Shown in pieces: positions 10,613 through 23,022 of a stretch of DNA of 64,000 nucleotides. Position 1 is the stretch's first letter. Each line of letters opens with the position of its first letter. The notes beneath the pieces were generated by a model. That model saw nothing but the letters and a program-made list of their open reading frames with translations. It was not told the origin of the DNA and did no database searches. Source of the DNA: Steromphala cineraria (Eukaryota > Mollusca > Gastropoda > Trochida > Trochidae); the NCBI GenBank assembly GCA_916613615.1, contig OU744721.1:81163060-81227059 (forward strand). The letters run 5' to 3'. Position numbers and translations under genes: made by a program.

Positions 10613-13600
10613 ATGGGAAATTCATCATCATTGAAATTAATCTTAGTATGAAAAAGATAATATTTAGTCGATCATGTTATGTAATTAGTATCCATTTGGA
10701 TGAAATGATGTATTCTCAGCTTTGGGTCATACTAATACAGTGAGCTGTTCAAGTTAAAATTGTCATTTTGGATAGTCATGAAAGATGTTTTGAAGGATTA
10801 TCTTCCAAAAATTGTCTTTGGAAATGTATGAAAGCCAGTTAAAATCACAGAATATCTCTTTAATTTTCGCTTGGGTTGCTTTTTCTGGATTTGGAGAAAA
10901 TAGACCCTATGAAATTGATCCTATTAAAAGTATATTGTACTGACCATACCAACCTATGTACATACTGATATAGACTTAAATAAATAAAAACATATATCTT
11001 AATCAATTAAATCTCAAAAGGAGTCTCAGACCAATGGCTAGATCACTGCAGATATAGACTTGCTATCATAAAAGGTTTTGGTTGGGTCAAAATAATGTTA
11101 ACTTATATTAAGTCTCAGTGTAAGAGTTATACTGATACTATTACCATACATGTCAGTTAGGATTGTTTCCAGAATGTTTGCAATTGTTTGAACCGATGGT
11201 AATAAGATTTTTAAATATAATTCACATAACCTTGCTTCTTCCAATCGGCATTCTGATTTTGTATGAACAGAAAATGAGCAGTTATTTTATAAAACCTCCA
11301 CTACACTAGGGTTCAATGTATAACAGTACTTAGATAGTTATTATTATACAAATCCGTCATACTTTAAATTTATTTACCTTATGTCAACTCAAAGAAAATC
11401 CACAATATGTCAGTTATCCAAGTTCATATTTTTTGCCTTAAAGTACAGGACGTCACTAAAAACTTGATGTATTTAATGTTTATTATATATATTTGTGTAT
11501 ATTTTGTATTGATATGTTCATTGGGCCTGTGGCCTTCAAACTTCATTAATAAACACCTCAAGGAATGTATAACAGTCCATATATACAAACAGAAAATTTA
11601 GTAGTCTGTACACAAGATTTCAGCTTTCTCGGTCTTATGCTTCTGGTGAAGAAGATGACAATAACCGGAAACCATGTCATACCATAAGTATATTGGGCTT
11701 TACAGGCCTGATGAGCTTAAAAGGTCGGATATCCCTTTTTGGACAAGATCTTGAAAAGCTCATGTTCTTGTAATGAGTCGTTTGTAAGAGCAGGCCGTTG
11801 CTGAAATTTATCATATATAATATCAGGTTATTCAGGTTATAAAATTCAAGCGATATGCTCCCTTCTGATTTGTCATTTGACCGGTATACATTTCAATGAA
11901 CCTTAAAGTGGATGTTATGCAAAATAACTATTACATTATGAAGGTTATACAAATTGTGCCTTCTAATTGAAAGAAACAAAGCTTTGTTAACATAGAAACT
12001 ATTTAGAAAATAAAGCATTGCACATTTATGAAACCACAATAACACACCGCTTGAGTAAAACTTTTGTGTAACTGGCTGCGCAAGCTTCGCCAGTTTTTCA
12101 AGTTTAACTTACAAGTTTTTAAACAGGTTTTAACTACCCCAGTATACTACTGTGGACATACACATTATGAGATTTATTTCTTGTTAACCAGCAATGATGA
12201 AACTATAAAGTGATTACCATTAACATGTTCATTGCTATGTAAATATGTTTATCATGGACAATGTTTTCCTGATTAGAACACTGTTTTAACATGCAATTTT
12301 TCAGCATTGAAATAACAACACTGAAACCGCACTCTGTGTGTTGTGTTATACACTTGCGGCATGCTGAATGGATATATGTTTGTTACATATATGATAATTC
12401 AACTATCGTCAATACTAACACTAGAAATCTTAATATATTCAGGGAAAGCAGAGAACATCGACTTGGTGTCTATCAGTCTTCTATGTTTATGAAAGATTTC
12501 AGTAGCAGAAAATAAGAATGGAAGGGGCTATATTCATCTAGACGAACAACAAAAATAATTTTGAATACAACGAAAAGGGGACTCAGTTTGCTCAATCTCA
12601 TTAAAATAAGGTCAAAATGTTCTTTACTGCGTTACGTAGATATTGGATCTCACAAAGCCTCGTTAGTGGTTGTTTTACGCCGCTTGGGCAATATTTCAGC
12701 CATTAGCGGCGCGAAATTTAATTAGATGAAAATGATTGCAAAAGCAAAAGAATGGAACAGCACTAAGGCTGTAGAAACATCAGCAAAGTATCACAGATTT
12801 AGTTCGACTGTTTGAGGTAGATTTCGTCTACCAATCAAATTGTATATCATTTAGAGGTTCGAGCGTTTTAACAAAGTGCAGTGGAAAATGATCTTTCGAT
12901 TTTCAAAAAAAAACAAGGATAAATGGTTAATTTTTACTAGGTTTAATGCCTCTCTGGAGTAATAGTATAGATGTTTGTCAACATGTCGATATAACTGCAG
13001 CATTTATATTTAAGGGAAGATGATACGGGAAATGGTCTATATAATTGAGTTTCCTACTGGTGTTGATAACAGAAAAAGAAATACAAAATCCGAGACATTT
13101 AGTTCACAAACTTTACGTTCTAAATGAACAGTCCACAACTAGCACAGTATAACATCAATATCTTCTTCGTCACTATGTTACCTATAACAGACAACTAGTA
13201 AACCTTACATTTAAATGATAAAACAACATATACAAACATTAAGACAGCATTTCGTTAGAAGGTCGGCGATATTCAGATAATTTTATACGAATAAATGAAC
13301 CATGTTTCTAAAATTAAGTTTATGAGTATATTAAGTATAAGTATATTAAGTATATAAGGTTTCATACAAACTGTAATTGTGTTTTAAATGCATGTTATTA
13401 CTTTTATCCCAATGAAAACTCCTAACGCGGTTCTCTTTTTCTTTATTGAGAATATCTTGTGAAAATATTGAAGGACTTTTTTTGTAAACCAGGCCATGTT
13501 ATACGATTACATTTTGCTGCGAAAAACGTTAATATATCTTATTAGATATTGATATACACAGTTAGCGTAAATGTATTTATTAAGGGCCAATATTATGTTA

Positions 13601-13642
13601 AAGTTTTTTACACTTAAATCTTGTTAAACAAAATCAATAAAA
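10613..13642. other. Non-coding AT-rich stretch
   Basis: No open frame here has recognisable domains. Near 11510-11556 the text gggcctgtggccttcaaac followed by aataaa resembles the LINE tail at 26965-27000 and may be another LINE 3' end. Around 12664-12716 is a short mollusc-like interspersed repeat, listed separately. Confidence 0.6.
12664..12716. repeat. Short interspersed repeat with acgccgct / agcggcg arms
   Basis: gttttacgccgcttgggcaa followed by tatttcagccattagcggcg resembles a repeat segment I associate with gastropod and bivalve DNA. It can fold through acgccgct and agcggcg. Only a fragment is present. It is the main hint of a molluscan source and should be confirmed by search. Confidence 0.4.
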
Positions 13643-14248
13643 ACTAGGACTGCCGTGGCAGTACTTAGGTCTTCAAGATTCCTGTTTGACCTTCACATAC
13701 TGTTTGACCTTCACATGCATGTTTGACCTTCACATGCATGTTTGTGAAAGAGGTTTAAACCATACCGACCAAAACATCACTTTTTAAAATGCAAAGTTTG
13801 ACCCTTCCTCCTGACCGGAAGTGACTGTTCGCGAGCGATTTTATTCTTTTATCTTGAAGAACTTGCCCATGTCTAACTCTCATGCAAAAATCATTCAATT
13901 CTAAGGTCTGGTTTTTGAGTTATCTGCCCTTGAAGTTGACGATTTTGTGATTTTGGTCAACTTTGAAAGGTCACAGCACAAAAAGTATTAATGTTAGCAG
14001 CACTAAAGTTAAAAACTTTTGTGTACAATACTTCAGCTACATTGAGTATGAATTTCAGCTATCTAGTGCAAATATCTTCAGAGAAGAAGATTGTCAAAGG
14101 CGGGTGGGTTCGGAAACGGTCGAAAATGCACTAAAAGCAATATGGCGGCCAAACCACGTGACCTACGAATTTGTCCTGATTTCCTTTTTTTCCATCATTT
14201 TTTATTGCGCATCTTTTAAAAAAAATTCAAGTCTCTAAGTGCATTTTG
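13643..14248. repeat. 606-bp direct repeat, copy A
   Basis: Starts actaggactgccgtggcagt and ends gcattttg. It matches copy B (14433-15037) with only a handful of differences. Inside, the motif gtttgaccttcacat is itself repeated about three times near 13684-13745. The first 20 bases can form an ACTGCC/GGCAGT hairpin. On the minus strand this hairpin is followed by CTAG and then T, like a Helitron 3' end. That parallel is tentative. Confidence 0.75.
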
Positions 14249-14432
14249 AAAACAAAAATCAATGTTAAATTTTCGATTTTGGATTCGAACTGGATCTTTA
14301 ATGTATGAGTCGATTTTGCCCAAAAGCTTAGCATGTCGATTCCAGGGTAAGGGGTATCTGCATGCCAAGTTTAATCGAATTCGGAGCAGCCGTTTGGGCT
14401 GCAGTTGATTCACACAAAAAGTACAAATAATA
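14249..14432. repeat. Spacer between the 606-bp repeats
   Basis: This 184-bp segment completes a 790-bp unit with copy A. It is absent after copy B, so copy B looks like a truncated second unit. No coding signal is seen. Confidence 0.5.
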
Positions 14433-15037
14433 ACTAGGACTGCCGTGGCAGTACTTAGGTCTTCAAGATTCCTGTTTGACCTTCACATACTGTTTGACCT
14501 TCACATGCATGTTTGACCTTCACATGCATGTTTGTTAAAGAGGTTTAAACCATACCGACCAAAACACCACTTTTTAAAATGCAAAGTTTGACCCTTCCTC
14601 CTGACCGGAAGTGACTGTTCGCGAGCGATTTTATTCTTTTATCTTGAAGAACTTGCCCATGTCTAACTCTCATGCAAAAATCATTCAATTCTAAGGTCTG
14701 GTTTTTGAGTTATCTGCCCTTGAAGTTGACGATTTTGTGATTTTGGTCAACTTTGAAAGGTCACAGCACAAAAAGTATTAATGTTAGCACCATTAAAGTT
14801 AAAACTTTTGTGTACAATACTTCAGCTACATTGAGTATGAATTTCAGCTATCTAGTGCAAATATCTTCAGAGAAGAAGATTGTCAAAGGCGGGTGGGTTC
14901 GGAAACGGTCGAAAATGCACTAAAAGCAATATGGCGGCCAAACCACGTGACCTACGAATTTGTCCTGATTTCCTTTTTTTCCATCATTTTTTATTGCGCA
15001 TCTTTTAAAAAAAATTCAAGTCTCTAAGTGCATTTTG
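14433..15037. repeat. 605-bp direct repeat, copy B
   Basis: Near-identical to 13643-14248, for example with the same tripled gtttgaccttcacat motif and the same gcgagcgattttattc segment. It ends at gcattttg and then diverges into unrelated sequence. Confidence 0.75.
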
Positions 15038-16158
15038 TCTACATCAAAGGGCGAAAGAGCGATGGCCCGTTTCAGCCATCATAACTTACTGAATTGTGTA
15101 ATGCTTCGAAATGAATGTTGTGTAAACTGGACCACGAGAGAATAAAGTGACACGTACTCTTACATTGGATGTGCCCAGGGCTCTTGATAAAGCTAATACT
15201 GCAAATACATCAGGAAATGAAACCAAGCAAATTTCGAATGACTGAAATCAGCATTGCGTAACAATGATGGTACATTTCAACAAATTCTTAAGCAAAACAT
15301 GCATTATGCCCACAAAGTAAATCAATGAAACTAAAGGAAAGCACGCAACAGATCAATTAGAAAATCGACCCTTGAGATATGTAGATGTTCATGACATCTT
15401 CATAGTGCAATCATGAGCTCCCTGATATAGGCTTGCTTGCTCCTTCATCAGATCGGAAAATATCTTGTAGTTATATTATAATTATGTCACCTCTTTATCC
15501 CTTCAAAGTTCTGATTTCTCATCATGATTTTATTTTAATAGTCAAATAGAAAGATGTGGTCGATTGACACCGTAAGGCACACTCAGATTTCTAAATTTAA
15601 AGGAGACATCGATATTGTTTAAATTTCTTCCTCTGCACTCGTTTAGCCATGACGAGTCATCTCCCTTATACAAGATAATGCCTCATGCTGATTGCATTTT
15701 GACGTAAATATGTACAACATGCAATAAGCGATTTTTTCTACTCATACACGTGGTTATTTTCATCTTGATTTGTGCACAGTAAGTAAATTTAAATCTTATC
15801 GTTTCACAGGTTATCCGGGAAGATTTCTAAGTTAACAAATAATGCCAGAGTAGCCTATTGCCGCTACAAGTCCAAGAGGTGAAGGAAACTCACAACAACA
15901 AGCCCTCTGCAGCTGAATCACAATCACTATGCAAGAGACAAGTTAATGGCTGTTACTCGAGTGAAGTGTTAGAATTCACTTTCAACAGATGGACCCGTCA
16001 CGAAGGGAGATGTCCTCACCAGTTTGTTGTAACTTTAAGAGACAGTACCATGTTTGTGAAGTAACGTGATATCACAAGAAGAAAAGGATTAAAATAAAAG
16101 GATAAAACAAAATTCATATCACATCGGCTTTCCATTCCACATATTGTGCGAAATTATT

Positions 16159-16312
16159 AGAATGGAATGTCAGTTTGTGTTTGCACTGGAAAATGAACGA
16201 TGTCAAAGCTACTCCAAAAACTTCGCTGGGTTCACTGGGTTCACACGATTATGAATGTCGCTTTGACGTCGTTAATTTTCCAGTGCAAACACACAAACTG
16301 GCATTCAATTCT
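16159..16312. repeat. Foldback repeat, about 50-bp arms
   Basis: The left arm 16159-16209 (agaatggaatgtcagtttg and on) is the imperfect reverse complement of the right arm 16260-16312 (ending actggcattcaattct). The loop is about 50 bases. It may be a small MITE. No target duplication is evident. Confidence 0.7.
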
Positions 16313-18375
16313 TAATTTACCATTTTAAAAGTAAATTAAAACATAATATAAAATATCCATCGTTTAATTATTAAAATTGTTTATCTCGAATCTAACTTGT
16401 TTAAGTTACCAAAAAATATTAAATGCGAATGGAGTGAAATTAAATAACATTTCCAAATATTGATAAAAGTAAATATATCTTTTGTCATGAATAAGTGGAG
16501 GGGGAGAGGTGAGGGGTGGCAGGCCTGCATAAAGGAAGGTTAAAAAAGGGTTGTTGCAACGATGTAATAATTGAGTGAACTTCGCTCTACAACATTACTT
16601 CAATTCCGTTTGCATACTCACAAATTACGCATTTTAAGTGACGATTGAATGTTTCCTGACTTGGTTGTAAAACTGTTTGGAGTGAGTTTTAAACTGACAT
16701 TCACCTTCTTGCAATGAAATTAAGAATTTTATTAGATACAAATAATGTTTGATTCCCTAGATTAAGCCGATTTTCAGTCTATGAAATGTGTCATTCTATA
16801 ACATGCAAGTATTGATGAGGCTGCGCCGATATTCATTCATTTCACCTTGAGATGGACGGAATTCATGAAGTCATGTTGTAAGGCATCCGTACAGCACAAC
16901 ATCGACAGCACATGGTTTCTAGGAACATGGAACATTGGAACTGTGTCCTGCTTCAACTTAATTAAATTTAATGGTTTTCTCGTAAACAATTGAAGTTGGG
17001 TTGCATCAAAAAGTTTATTCAGTCATTTGTTCTTTCAAATGTCCGCTACAAATAATGAATTTCTTTGGTGAAGAGGCGAAGCAGGAGATCTTGCCGTATC
17101 TGACCGAGGCAGCTGTTTACGTTCTGTTGTCCTGTCGTTCACTAATTAGAAACCAAAACATGGGTTTGTTGCCCAGAACAACGATCTAGATACCACAATA
17201 AATAACCACATCACCCGGTAGTTAATGTTTTATTCTCCGGACCAGGAATGTTACTCAAAACATTAAAAAGATAAGGTAAACATTAAAATATTATATAACA
17301 TATTGTCATATATATGATATTTTGTTATAAAAATATAGAAAAGACGCAAACACTAAAGACCAAGACTAATAATGTGACTAGACTAACTTTCCAATAAAAT
17401 TTAACAACTACAACTAGACATAAAAAGCAGGTAAAAAGGAGCTTTGCTCAGTTGTGTTTAATATTTCATGGTTTCAAAAAATTCTACTTCAGTTTCGAGA
17501 CGTATCTATACATATAGTCATCTGACATGCTAACTCTAACAGGAATGGTACTGAAGCGTACATAAAATCCCAGAGGTACGAATCGCTCTTCGCTCATTTG
17601 TTCAAAAACGATGAGGCTTTTTGAATGAAATAATATTGTTCAACCGTGATCATGACTTGCATTACGTGAAGATGACGTTGCTCCCATTCCTCTGTTTCTG
17701 TAACTGTGGAGGATGTGGTTCAGTGTATTCTTCAGATATCTTTACATTTTGTTTCTTTAATTGATACAAGTAAATGATAACAATGTCTAAATTCGAATGT
17801 TATTACCGTTTAGAATATAAACATAGGCCCCAAATTAATAGTAGTAAGGATAGTTAAGAAACGTTAAGATGATCAGGTATTTCATGAGCGCCGCAATTTT
17901 GTTAAGGTCGTCCTTCGCTTGGTCACGTGATCTCTGCAGCAGGTGAATCTTAATTGTGACGTCACGATAATTTACTATGAAAAGGATAGATAGTTGGAAC
18001 AAGGTTGGACAATTTTTAACATTTTCAAACTTCAGAAGGGTTGATGTCGCCATATTAAACAAGAGTAAGGCTTAAACAAAGTTGTTACGGGGTTTATCTA
18101 AAAAATATTGGGAAAGCACCAAATAATCTATGAAGACAATGTAATCTCGAAGACATAATACATCAAATCCTGTTTTATTGTGATAAATACCAAAACCAAA
18201 AACACAGGAGGCAATTCCTGGAAATGTAAGTGCAAGCACACCACAAAAACTGTTAACAAACACCAATAAATACCAGTACCTCTCAGTGTTTCATGTATAA
18301 ACCAAATATATAAAATATAATAACGAACCTAACCATTACCTACCTACCTCTGTATCCGCCTGCTGAATATAAAAA

Positions 18376-18538
18376 CTGAATCGGCAATTTCAAGCCATTC
18401 GGCTACAGGGGACTATTTTGAAGCCACGCGAGAGAAATGAAGTCGCTTGTTTTACCATCCTGCAAACCAGGTGACTTCATTTATCACGCTTCGCTTCTAA
18501 ATAGTCCCCTGTAGCCGATTTTGAAATCGGCGATTCAG
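18376..18538. repeat. Foldback repeat, about 55-bp arms
   Basis: Arms 18376-18430 and 18486-18538 share ctgaatcg, tcggctacaggggacta and gaagc in inverted order. The loop holds atgaagtcgcttg and ggtgacttcat. The pairing is near perfect over tcggctacaggggactatt. Confidence 0.75.
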
Positions 18539-19366
18539 TAAAATGAAAATTCCCTTTTCTATTAATGCTACGACAATCAAGAAACAGGTCTTATATAGAT
18601 GCAAGGCACTATTAGCTTGAAGTAATCCAAGGTGCAATAAGTTTTCCCGACTCTATGGTTCTGTGTTTGTGTCGAGAATGATAGCTGATTAATATCGAGT
18701 GTTTCCTATAATTCCAATGACTTACATTTCATATTTTTCATTAGGCTCTTTCGTCGAACTATATAATTTCTAGTACTCTTAAAGGCTTCAATTTTGGTTA
18801 TTTTGACAATATAATACATTGCTTACTCTTGTATTTTCAAAGATAAACATTCGTGCATTTTGAATCATTTGCATAACACAAAAGTGGTTTGAACAAAATC
18901 AAACACTAAAACACTTGTAAACAAATGCCATTATGTATTGCAACAAGATGTCTACATATTTATGGTATAAAAATGTCATTACAAACGAGCAAGAACAGGT
19001 TGATTAATGACTTATGAGGGTAAGTTCGTTCGTACATGTAAGGAGGAGGCATGGAGGCCGTGGTGAAGTGGACCGGATATCTCGGATGATTTACACAGTT
19101 GGCAGAGCTGTTATTAAGTTTATACCTTCATGAACTTCATGAATTTTGAAGTAAATGAATACATATACGCATATAAATACATATAGTTAGTAAAGTCATC
19201 ACAAATAAAATGTAAATAAGAAGTTTGATTTTATAAATTACAAGCGGACATTAGAAATATATGCATAAATAAATATGAAATTGAATTTTTTAACATGATA
19301 AAAATGACAAGCAGCCAACATGGACAGCACATATCTAGATTGATTTCCAAGATACCACGTGTAGGA

Positions 19367-20659
19367 CTAAGCAACTCCATTCTCAAGATTCATGTAAGAG
19401 GCTATCTTTGGAAGTTGACTCTTAAAGCGCTCCAGTAACTCCCGTGCTTTATCCACGGCGTCTTGGGGAGTCTTTGCTACAAGAACCGTGGTTCCTTCAA
19501 GCCCTTTAGTCCACGTGTTGTGGTAGGCGGTCAGCTTGTGGTCACTCGTGTCCAGCAACACGTGGGGCATGTGCAGCATCGTCGATAGGATGTGTCCGTG
19601 CAGACGGTCAGTGATGGCCACTCGACCCCGCATCAGGAACGTGAAACCCATTTCAGAAGCAACGTTTATTTTCTCTAATGTGTTTTTTAATTCATTAGAG
19701 GGCATCCATTTAAGCCAGTCCGCAATCTTTATGCTAAGGCCATGGGTTTCAAGTTTTGAGACACTGTATTTTGAAGATTCGCCATCTTCCCTTTTGATCC
19801 ATATGATATCATATTGTGGTCCCATTGTTCTTGGAACACTCCCAATTTGGAAGGCTATGTCCGGACAAAGGATCAAATTGTTCTTTGTAAAATGTTCCTG
19901 TCCCCTCTTCAACGACTGCGCATCTCTCATCAACATTGTCACATTAGGGTACATGGCATACCTACGCTTCCCCACCTCTAGTCTTCTTCTGTCTGGCAAC
20001 CATATACTCTGAGGGAAGACCACAATTTTAAAATCTGTGAAAATGCTGAAAACAAGGTATCTTATGTCATCGTGAATAGGATAAGAGACAATATTGCCAC
20101 CACCGTGACACAACACAGCCACGTTATTTTTCCCATACTTCATCGCCTTGTCTCTTGCACCATCTAAAGCATGTTTGCTACATTTGCCACTATCACAGTA
20201 GAAAATGATTTCCTTTTTAAGTCTTCGAATTAACAACACCTCCCCTACCCCAATAGCCGAATCCCCTTTATTTTCATGGGTTGCTAAATCAACAAGAATG
20301 ATGTACTTTTGAAGCCCAATTAATTCATTGAAAATATGGAATTGAAGGTGCTGAGTTTCTGTGATCATTTCATCGATTGTATTTTGAGCAATAACCGGTT
20401 TGTTCGTCTCGAAGGGGAAGCCGAGGATGGGACCCTTGAGTTGAGAGTAATCTGCTTCGCGTTGTGGTTGGTCCACGTCCGGAAAGGATGGTTCCACCTT
20501 TATGTTGTCCCACTTCATTTTACGATCATTTGGAACATCAGGTGAGTCAAGGTAAGCATCGAGAGAGGATGTTGCTCCACGTCTTTGCTTCAACGTGACC
20601 AGACTGACGATTGCAACACACAGCAAAAGGCACACGATAAGGCGTCTGTTCATGTTCAT
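19367..20659 (-). CDS. Polysaccharide pyruvyltransferase-family type II membrane protein
   Basis: Probably transfers a pyruvyl group from phosphoenolpyruvate onto a sugar of a glycan, as known for this family (PF04230) in bacteria and in yeast cell-wall galactose pyruvylation. Numbered from an upstream in-frame ATG at 20701, it shows a hydrophobic anchor (about 21-37, LIVCLLLCVAIVSLVTL), then NKGDSAIGVGE (144-154), HGGGN (199-203), FPQS (229-232) and TDRLHGHI (364-371), all typical conserved blocks. A short N-terminal tail plus one anchor suggests a Golgi type II protein. I chose the ATG at 20659 because a splice-acceptor-like TTTTGTTTCAG ends at 20674, so the first 10 or so codons of the longer frame are probably intron. 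The protein is about 430 aa and unbroken. An upstream untranslated exon is likely. It lies 2.4 kb downstream of a co-oriented transporter gene. Confidence 0.85.
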   Translation of the reverse strand: MNMNRRLIVCLLLCVAIVSLVTLKQRRGATSSLDAYLDSPDVPNDRKMKWDNIKVEPSFPDVDQPQREADYSQLKGPILGFPFETNKPVIAQNTIDEMITETQHLQFHIFNELIGLQKYIILVDLATHENKGDSAIGVGEVLLIRRLKKEIIFYCDSGKCSKHALDGARDKAMKYGKNNVAVLCHGGGNIVSYPIHDDIRYLVFSIFTDFKIVVFPQSIWLPDRRRLEVGKRRYAMYPNVTMLMRDAQSLKRGQEHFTKNNLILCPDIAFQIGSVPRTMGPQYDIIWIKREDGESSKYSVSKLETHGLSIKIADWLKWMPSNELKNTLEKINVASEMGFTFLMRGRVAITDRLHGHILSTMLHMPHVLLDTSDHKLTAYHNTWTKGLEGTTVLVAKTPQDAVDKARELLERFKSQLPKIASYMNLENGVA

Positions 20660-20673
20660 GATATCAGGTTTAT

Positions 20674-20684
20674 CTGAAACAAAA
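20674..20684 (-). promoter_or_regulatory. Candidate 3' splice site before the pyruvyltransferase start
   Basis: On the minus strand, TTTTGTTTCAG lies 15 bases upstream of the tandem ATG pair (20659 and 20653). A pyrimidine-rich tract ending in CAG is the usual acceptor form. It favours the internal ATG as start. Confidence 0.5.
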
Positions 20685-21810
20685 TCATACGAATTATACA
20701 TGGTTTATATTTGAGGAAATGTATATTGTTTCATGTATACGCGAACCGTAATGAACATATACTGAGACCAACTGTATGAAAGTGCTTCCTTAAAGTAGCA
20801 ATGGGATATGTAGATGATAAAATATTCTTTAATGTTTTCGTTTCCAAAATTTTCTTTTGTTAAAATAGGATGTTGAAATTTACAATCGTTTTCAATATGT
20901 TAACGATTCGTTGGTTTTACTAAATTTAAAATATTTTCTTAACATAAGATGGATTTCAAGGGTCAACTTTTAATTTTATTAAAGAAATTCTGAAAACACA
21001 TAAGTGTATGCCAGATAAGTTATCTTCAGCAGATTAACATTTCATACGTCAACCAGATTGTTCTGGTCGTTGAAGAAATTATCAGATAGCAAGCGAAAAC
21101 TGCTGGAGGATATCTTGGTGTGAATCATTGTTAATCATTTTGGAAAATTGATTTGCGTAGCTCAACCAAAAATCGTACTTAAGTAATAGAACTGATTAGA
21201 CAATTTAAAGCGTTGTCTTAACTGAAATAAGGTTACCGTGCCATTAGTTTTCGCGAGATTCCTTTGCTTACCAAAACAAGTGCAAGTACCCCTTAACGGT
21301 GTAAGCAATAGTTCAATGACGATATATAAAGTCTTGTCACACAATCAGGCTCAAATTTGTGTAAGTTCGTTTAAATTGGCAGTGACATGTTTTTACGGTA
21401 AACAAAATGATCTAACGAAAAATAAATATGTCGTTTGATCTTATACTTTGGCTATAAGGAGACACAGGGTAGACATTCTCATGCTGACACCAATATAACC
21501 CATATAACCGGGACGATAAGCCATGGATTCTTGACAATAATTACATGTTAAGACAATAGAGTGACGTCATCAACATAGAATCGCTTGTTTCAGTATGACT
21601 AAATCTCAAGCCAAAACTCTTTATTTTCTGAATTTAGAAAGGTTTTAACACCATTTACTTTGTTGGTTGTTAAGATGTTTGGAAAATAAATATATTTATT
21701 TGGCGTTCAAAGATTGATCACCAAATGGAAGAAGCACATCTAAATAGATTCGCAAAGTGGACATAATCGGTCTTCACGTGGAATGCTCAGTCAGCGACCT
21801 GTATCGAGGG

Positions 21811-21870
21811 GATGGGGAGAGGGAGAGGGAGAGAGGATGAGAGAGAGAGAGGATGAGAGAAGGGGACGGA
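21811..21870. repeat. GA-rich microsatellite
   Basis: Irregular run of gagaggga and gagagaggatga units on the plus strand. Low complexity, no other function seen. Confidence 0.85.
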
Positions 21871-23022
21871 GGTGGGCTACATTTTTTAGGTTTGTGATGG
21901 AATGCAACTGATAGGGAAACAGATCTTTTAATAACAAACGGAAAGCTAAACGCTGCCCGAGAGATGAGGTAGTCACCCTAAACATTGACCACTGTGAGGA
22001 AATACGAAGGTTTTCAACTGGTTAGTTATGATCGAATTAATAATATAACAGTTAAATATGCACTTGTAATAAGTTTATATTCAACGTTTTTACGGCTTCA
22101 CGACCAATAAATTAATGTTGCTACAACATATATTTTCGTTATAAAAATGAAGCAACTGAAATTGATTGTTTTGTGTCTCTAAACCTGAGTGCCAAATAAG
22201 CTTATCTTTGGCGGTCAAAAATTAATCTTGAGGTTCGCTAACACGCTGAATAATTAAAAACTAGGATTGACCTTTGAGCAATACTGACGGTCTTCAAGGT
22301 TTTGTACAGCAATCTTTTCTTACCTTCTACCCTTGGTCCGTAAATATGTTGTGCTTGAAATAATGCATTTCTAACTGTTTAATAAAGTGTCCATTAAAGA
22401 TGGTTATTTAATAGTTACCCAAACAAACCTAAATGAGGACACGTGTTGTCGGGATACCTTGTTCGGCTACACTGTTTTCATTGAAAGATATCCCCTCTAG
22501 AACCTCGTTATCCTCATCATTGATGTTCAGGTTCTACTCACTACATGTATATTACCCCTGGGAATATTCATTCTCAAAATGTGTAGTGCCCTTCAATCTA
22601 GTTACGGGGGCAATATCCCTATGACACGGTAACATAAAAGAATACGGAAATATGTTTTTTTTAAATAACTTTAAAACAGTATGCAGGCTCAGAAACTTGA
22701 ATTCAAAGGGAAAATTCGCTCCTGGTCGGCTGTGACCAATCAGAAAAGAGAGAACTCTCTGCAAACTAATTTTTCCGTCCAGGCTCAAAAGGGTTAAACA
22801 TGCCTATAAGAGGTTCCCGGGTCACATCAGAGTCAAGGGCGGGTAATTTCAGTACAGATTTCCCTGATGAAAATCCTCGTGGTGGTAGAGTGATGAACTT
22901 CTAACGTTTAGCCTCGTGTATCTGATTATGGAATCACATTTGAATTGATCTTCATTGAATTATATAATCCTTAGTGAGTGCACTGCAACATATTTAAGCT
23001 ACAACCGGGTACGAAATCATTC

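Larger units (their letters stand above)
15038..19366. other. Non-coding stretch downstream of the pyruvyltransferase gene
   Basis: No gene is supported here. Open frames are short and lack motifs. The stretch contains two foldback repeats (16159-16312, 18376-18538), listed separately. It probably includes the 3' untranslated region of the minus-strand gene that ends at 19367. Confidence 0.55.
20660..23022. other. Intergenic or intronic stretch between the two host genes
   Basis: No coding features are supported. It should contain the 5' exon and promoter of the pyruvyltransferase gene, but neither can be placed with confidence. It includes a GA-rich tract (21811-21870). Near 22257 aactaggattgacc and ggtcttcaagg faintly resemble the start of the 606-bp repeats at 13643. 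Confidence 0.5.

Noticed and set aside
14216..14413. 65-codon minus-strand frame in the 790-bp repeat
   Set aside because: It is confined to one repeat unit and has no recognised motif.
19536..20012. 158-codon plus-strand frame opposite the pyruvyltransferase
   Set aside because: It lies antisense to a well-supported gene and shows no domain.
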